A DNA stretch of 25,029 bases from Candidatus Omnitrophota bacterium. GTDB taxonomy: Bacteria > Omnitrophota > Gorgyraeia > Aquiviventales > Aquiviventaceae. The position numbers were made by a program, and so were the translations under genes. The notes beneath the pieces are model-generated. The model saw only the letters and a list, made by a program, of their open reading frames with translations. It had not been told where the DNA came from and did not search any database. Of the stretch, positions 21,179 to 25,029 are shown piece after piece. Location: contig JACQRE010000074.1 in NCBI GenBank assembly GCA_016206585.1, positions 1-25,029 of the forward strand, given 5' to 3'. Every line of letters begins with the position of its first letter. Within the stretch, counting starts at the first letter, position 1.

Positions 21179-22023
21179 GAATCGCGATCTTCTTCAATCC
21201 CTCGCCGGGCACGATCGGCGAGTACTTCCGCCGCGCCCTCGCGGGGCTGGGGCACGCGGTCGACCACTTCACCATCGCCGAGGCGGCGCGCTGTCCGGGC
21301 GGCTACGACCTGCACCTGCGCATCGACCACGGCGACTACGCGGAGGACATCCCCGCGTGGCTGCACCCGGCGGCGTTCTACGTGGTGGATGCGCACCTGG
21401 CCCGCTCGTGGGTCGGGATCCAGCGGCAGGCGACGCGCTACGAGCTCGTCTTCTGCGCCCAGCGGCGGGCCGCGCAGCAGCTGGCGCGCGCGCACTGGGT
21501 GCCGCTGGGCTGCGATCCGGAGATCCACCGTCCGCGCGGGGGTGCGGCCCGGTATGACGTGGCCTTCGTGGGCACCGACGGCGGCGTGCCGAGGAAGTTC
21601 CTCCTGCAGGAGCTGCGCGAGCGCTTCCCGCAGAGCTTCATCGGCCGGGCCCCCTACGACCGGATGGCGGAGCTCTACAGCGGGTCGAAGATCGGCTTCC
21701 ACTACATCGAGTGCACCAGCCCGCTCAAGGACCACGTGAGCATGCGGGTGTACGAGGTGCTGGCCTCAGGCACGATGCTGCTGGCCAATGCGCTGGAGGC
21801 GGGGGCGTTCGAGGCGGTCGGGCTGCGCGACCGCCAGGAGCTGGCCGTCTACCGCACGCCGGGGGAGCTCTTCGAGCTGGCGGCCTACTATCTGGCGCGC
21901 GAGGCGGAGCGCCGGCGCATCGCCGCGGCGGGGCACCGGCTGGTCGCGGAACGGCACACCTATCGGCATCGGGCGGAGCAGATCGTCGAGATCAGCCGGA
22001 AGGAGCTGGGGATCCGAGGATGA
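21175..22023 (+). CDS. CgeB-like glycosyltransferase
   Basis: This is a 282-residue protein of the CgeB/Glyco_trans_1_2 type. It has a short N-lobe (MRIAIFFNPSPGTIGEYFRR and YDLHLRIDHGDY), then the characteristic central HWVPLGCDPEIHRP followed by YDVAFVGTDGGVPRKFLLQE. The nucleotide-sugar end is HVSMRVYEVLASGTMLLANA. Such enzymes transfer a sugar to surface glycans or proteins; CgeB itself acts in spore-coat maturation, and relatives are common in LPS clusters. It is shorter at the N-terminus than a full GT-B, which may be why a small unknown gene precedes it. It overlaps neighbours on both sides as ATGA, which fits tight coupling. Confidence 0.85.
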   Translation: MRIAIFFNPSPGTIGEYFRRALAGLGHAVDHFTIAEAARCPGGYDLHLRIDHGDYAEDIPAWLHPAAFYVVDAHLARSWVGIQRQATRYELVFCAQRRAAQQLARAHWVPLGCDPEIHRPRGGAARYDVAFVGTDGGVPRKFLLQELRERFPQSFIGRAPYDRMAELYSGSKIGFHYIECTSPLKDHVSMRVYEVLASGTMLLANALEAGAFEAVGLRDRQELAVYRTPGELFELAAYYLAREAERRRIAAAGHRLVAERHTYRHRAEQIVEISRKELGIRG

Positions 22024-23132
22024 AGATGCTGGTGACAGGGGGGGCGGGATTCATCGGGTCGCACCTGGTCGACGCGCTGGTGCGCGAGCGTCATGCGGTG
22101 CGGGTGCTGGACAGCTTCGATGCGCAGGTGCACGGCCGCGGCCGGCCGGACTACCTCAACGCGAACGCGGAGTATCTGGAGGGCGACGTCCGCGACCGCG
22201 CAGCCCTGCGCCGCGCGCTCAAGGGTGTGGAGGTCGTCTTCCACGAAGCCGCGGCGGTGGGGGTCGGCCAGTCGATGTACGAGATCGAGAAGTACGTCTC
22301 GGCCAACACGCTCGGGACCGGGATCCTGCTGGACGTGATCGTCAACGACCGCGTCCCGTTGAAGAAGCTCATCGTCGCCAGCTCCATGAGCATCTACGGG
22401 GAGGGGCAGTACCGCTGTGCGGCGTGCGGGCCGATCGCCCCCTCGCTGCGCCCCGCCTCGCAGCTGGCCGCGCACGAGTGGGAGATGCGCTGCCCCGCGT
22501 GCGGAGTGCCAGCCGCGCCGCAGCCGACGGCCGAGACCAAACGGCTGATCCCCACCTCGGTCTACGCGGTGTCGAAGCGGGATCAGGAAGAGCTGTGCCT
22601 CTCGGTCGGGTGGAGCTACCAGATTCCCACGGTCGCCCTGCGCTACTTCAACGTCTACGGCACCCGCCAGGCGCTCTCCAACCCGTACACGGGTGTGTGC
22701 GCGATCTTCTCCGCGCGGATCAAGCACCGACATCCGCCGATCGTCTTCGAGGACGGCGGGCAGACCCGCGACTTCGTGCACGTGCGCGACATCGTCCGGG
22801 CCAACCTGTTGGCGATGCAGGAGCCGCGCGCCGACTACGGGGTGTTCAACGTGGGCACCGGCCAGGGGGTGTCGATCGCGCGCGTCGCACGGCTGCTGGC
22901 GGAGCGGTACGAGATTCCGGTGCAGCCGCAGATCACGATGAAGTTCCGCGCCGGCGACATCCGGCACTGTGTGGCCGATATCGCGAAGCTGCGCGCCCTC
23001 GGGTTTGCGCCATCCATCTCGCTGGAAGAGGGGCTGCACGAGTTGGTCGCGTGGGGCCGGCAGGTCGACGCGGAGGACCGCAGCGATGCGGCCGCGAAGG
23101 AATTGGAAGCCCGCGGACTGACACAGGGATGA
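22020..23132 (+). CDS. NAD-dependent epimerase with a Cys4 insertion (dTDP-rhamnose 4-epimerase-like)
   Basis: This is a 370-residue extended SDR. The NAD motif GGAGFIGSH is at residues 7-15, and the catalytic Tyr182/Lys186 occurs in VYAVSKRDQEE with SSMSIYG upstream. A distinctive insertion after SIYGEGQYR places Cys133, Cys136, Cys158 and Cys161 as two CxxC pairs, likely a zinc-binding knuckle. This insertion is known in dTDP-L-rhamnose 4-epimerase (WbiB-like) and related sugar epimerases. The substrate is inferred from that likeness only. It makes an NDP-sugar for the O-antigen or core. The ATGA start overlaps the previous gene. The TGA stop (23130-23132) shares its last base with the left arm of the second palindromic element. 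Confidence 0.9.
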   Translation: MKMLVTGGAGFIGSHLVDALVRERHAVRVLDSFDAQVHGRGRPDYLNANAEYLEGDVRDRAALRRALKGVEVVFHEAAAVGVGQSMYEIEKYVSANTLGTGILLDVIVNDRVPLKKLIVASSMSIYGEGQYRCAACGPIAPSLRPASQLAAHEWEMRCPACGVPAAPQPTAETKRLIPTSVYAVSKRDQEELCLSVGWSYQIPTVALRYFNVYGTRQALSNPYTGVCAIFSARIKHRHPPIVFEDGGQTRDFVHVRDIVRANLLAMQEPRADYGVFNVGTGQGVSIARVARLLAERYEIPVQPQITMKFRAGDIRHCVADIAKLRALGFAPSISLEEGLHELVAWGRQVDAEDRSDAAAKELEARGLTQG

Positions 23133-23265
23133 TCCCACCACCTGGCGGGTCCCGCCGGTGGCGGGACGGTTCGCAATCGAGCGGATCGAACATGACTGGG
23201 CGAACCCGGCCGGTGATCGCTGAGGCGTCAACATCTGGATCACCGGCCGACCGCCAGGTGGTGGG

Positions 23266-23267
<2 letters not shown>
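23132..23267 (+). repeat. Three-hairpin palindromic element A2, from stop to start
   Basis: A perfect 17-bp outer stem, ATCCCACCACCTGGCGG (23132-23148) with 23251-23267, holds three back-to-back hairpins. These are GTCCCGCC (23149-23156)/GGCGGGAC (23160-23167), GGTTCG (23168-23173)/CGAACC (23201-23206), and CGGCCGGTGATC (23207-23218)/GATCACCGGCCG (23238-23249). Only one base (23250) is left unpaired at the four-way junction. It fills the whole gap: the left arm starts at the upstream TGA and the right arm includes the AT of the downstream ATG. Outer arm and the GTCCCGCC hairpin are shared with 19524-19672. Confidence 0.9.
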
Positions 23268-24239
<972 letters not shown>

Positions 24240-24243
<4 letters not shown>

Positions 24244-24983
24244 TGCGGGCGGAACACCTCGCGCAGCTCGACGCCATTGACCAGACCTACTGGTGGCACC
24301 GGGTCCGGTGGCGGGCGGTGCGGCGCAGCTTGCACCGCACCGCCCGCCGCCGCGCGTTCTCCGGCTATTTCGATATCGGCAGCGGCGGCGGCGGGCTGCC
24401 GGGGCTGCTGGTCAACGACTTTGCCTTCACCGAGATCCGGCTGTTTGACCAGCATGAGGTGCAGGGCTCCAAGATCAACCACCCCCGCGTCACCCAGCAC
24501 GCGGTGGATCTGGAGCGCTTCCAGGCGGACGGGCTGCCGGCTCCTGAGCTGGTGACGTGCCTGGATGTCCTGGAGCATCTGCGCGATCCCGCCCAGCTGC
24601 TGCGTGAGCTGAGGCGCTGCGCGGCCGGGCGGACCAGCACCCTCATCGTGACCGTCCCCGCCATGCGCAGCGTCTGGTCGTGGTGGGATGAGCTCGCCGG
24701 CCATCACCGTCGCTACACCCGCCGGGAGCTCGAACGCCTGCTGGAGGACGCCGGCTGGCGCGTGGTGTACTGCCGGTATTTCTTCCATGCGGCGGTGGTC
24801 CCGCTGTGGCTTCGCCATCGATGGCGCGCCGGTGGCGGGTCGAAGCGCCTGGAGTTTCCGCGGCTGCCGGGCTGGCTCAATGGGTGGCTTGAGCGGGCCT
24901 TCTGGCTGGAGTACCTGGCGACCGATTGGTTCCCGCTGCCGTTTGGCTCCTCCCTGATTGCGGTCGCGCGGGTGGTGGGATGA
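24240..24983 (+). CDS. SAM-dependent methyltransferase
   Basis: This is a 247-residue class I methyltransferase (Methyltransf_11/12/23 type). It begins with an N-terminal DQTYWWHRVRWRAVRR block often seen in glycan-cluster methyltransferases. Motif I is YFDIGSGGGGLPGLLV, the acidic residue follows in IRLFDQHE, and LVTCLDVLEHLRDPAQLL is motif IV. The C-terminal part has YTRRELERLLEDAGW and an amphipathic/hydrophobic tail (WLNGWLERAFWLEYLATDWF), which may bind the membrane or lipid-linked substrate. It probably methylates a sugar or lipid-linked glycan of this locus. Starts at 24240 and 24243 are both possible; the first gives the ATGA overlap. Its last codons include GTGGTGGGATGA, over which the next gene starts. 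Confidence 0.88.
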
Positions 24984-25029
24984 TGGAGCCTCCGGTCTGC
25001 GATCTGGTGGTGTTGAGCTGGAACCATCT
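24983..25029 (+). CDS. GT2 glycosyltransferase, N-terminal fragment at window edge
   Basis: The first residues, MEPPVCDLVVLSWNH, fit the strand that opens GT2 family enzymes, where the usual pattern is VSVVVLSWNG. Starts at 24980 (MM) or 24983 are possible; the first overlaps the methyltransferase stop. As at 19672 and 23266, the ATG follows GGTGGTGGG. The gene runs off the window, so length and specificity are unknown. Confidence 0.6.
   Translation, partial: MEPPVCDLVVLSWNH

Overview
The window is GC-rich bacterial DNA in which every gene I can support lies on the + strand. The two LPS-heptosyltransferase-type (GT9) genes, an O-antigen-ligase-like protein, a WecA-like transferase and many other glycosyltransferases point to a Gram-negative, outer-membrane organism. 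Dense gene-sized cassettes, many small interspersed repeats and no familiar operon order suggest an uncultured lineage such as Omnitrophota, Nitrospirota or Methylomirabilota. I cannot fix the phylum from sequence alone.

Region 1 (1-2225) is a worn housekeeping edge. It holds a pirin gene missing its first codons, an in-frame chimera between the first residues of an NADPH-dependent FMN reductase and a membrane protein, a small secreted protein, a DoxX protein, and a short remnant of a second pirin 3' end.

Region 2 (2051-6922) is a cassette row: a multi-pass ArnT/GT39-like protein with C-terminal TPRs, a FitA/VapB-VapC toxin-antitoxin pair with a promoter embedded in a perfect palindrome, and a secreted HEAT-repeat protein with a 3' frameshift. 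Each cassette is separated from the next by a REP-like repeat built around GAATTC. These repeats abut or supply start and stop codons.

Region 3 (6975-10010) holds accessory genes of unknown function and is visibly richer in A/T from about 7.4 kb. It contains a conserved hypothetical, a 56-residue zinc-ribbon protein, a second secreted HEAT-like protein, and a translationally coupled pair of unknown genes, the first of which has a broken relative upstream. Several strong inverted repeats lie between them. A 526-base gene-poor stretch (10011-10536), GC-rich and heavily self-complementary, separates this from region 4.

Region 4 (10537 to the end) is a long, tightly packed surface-glycan locus, probably LPS core or O-antigen. 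It encodes two GT4 enzymes (one fused to a DUF218 domain), two sugar-nucleotide epimerases, a WecA-like initiating transferase fused to a FlaA1/CapD-type N-terminal module, a WaaL/Wzy_C ligase, two GT2 enzymes and the start of a third, two GT9 heptosyltransferase-like enzymes, a CgeB-like transferase, a methyltransferase and one unknown. Most genes overlap by ATGA or TGATG. The two larger gaps (19524-19672 and 23132-23267) are filled exactly by two related elements. Each is closed by a 16-17 bp stem, contains three hairpins, and runs from the upstream stop codon to the downstream start codon. This is the most unusual structure in the window. I read these elements as either a mobile palindromic family or an RNA device that couples translation across the gap.
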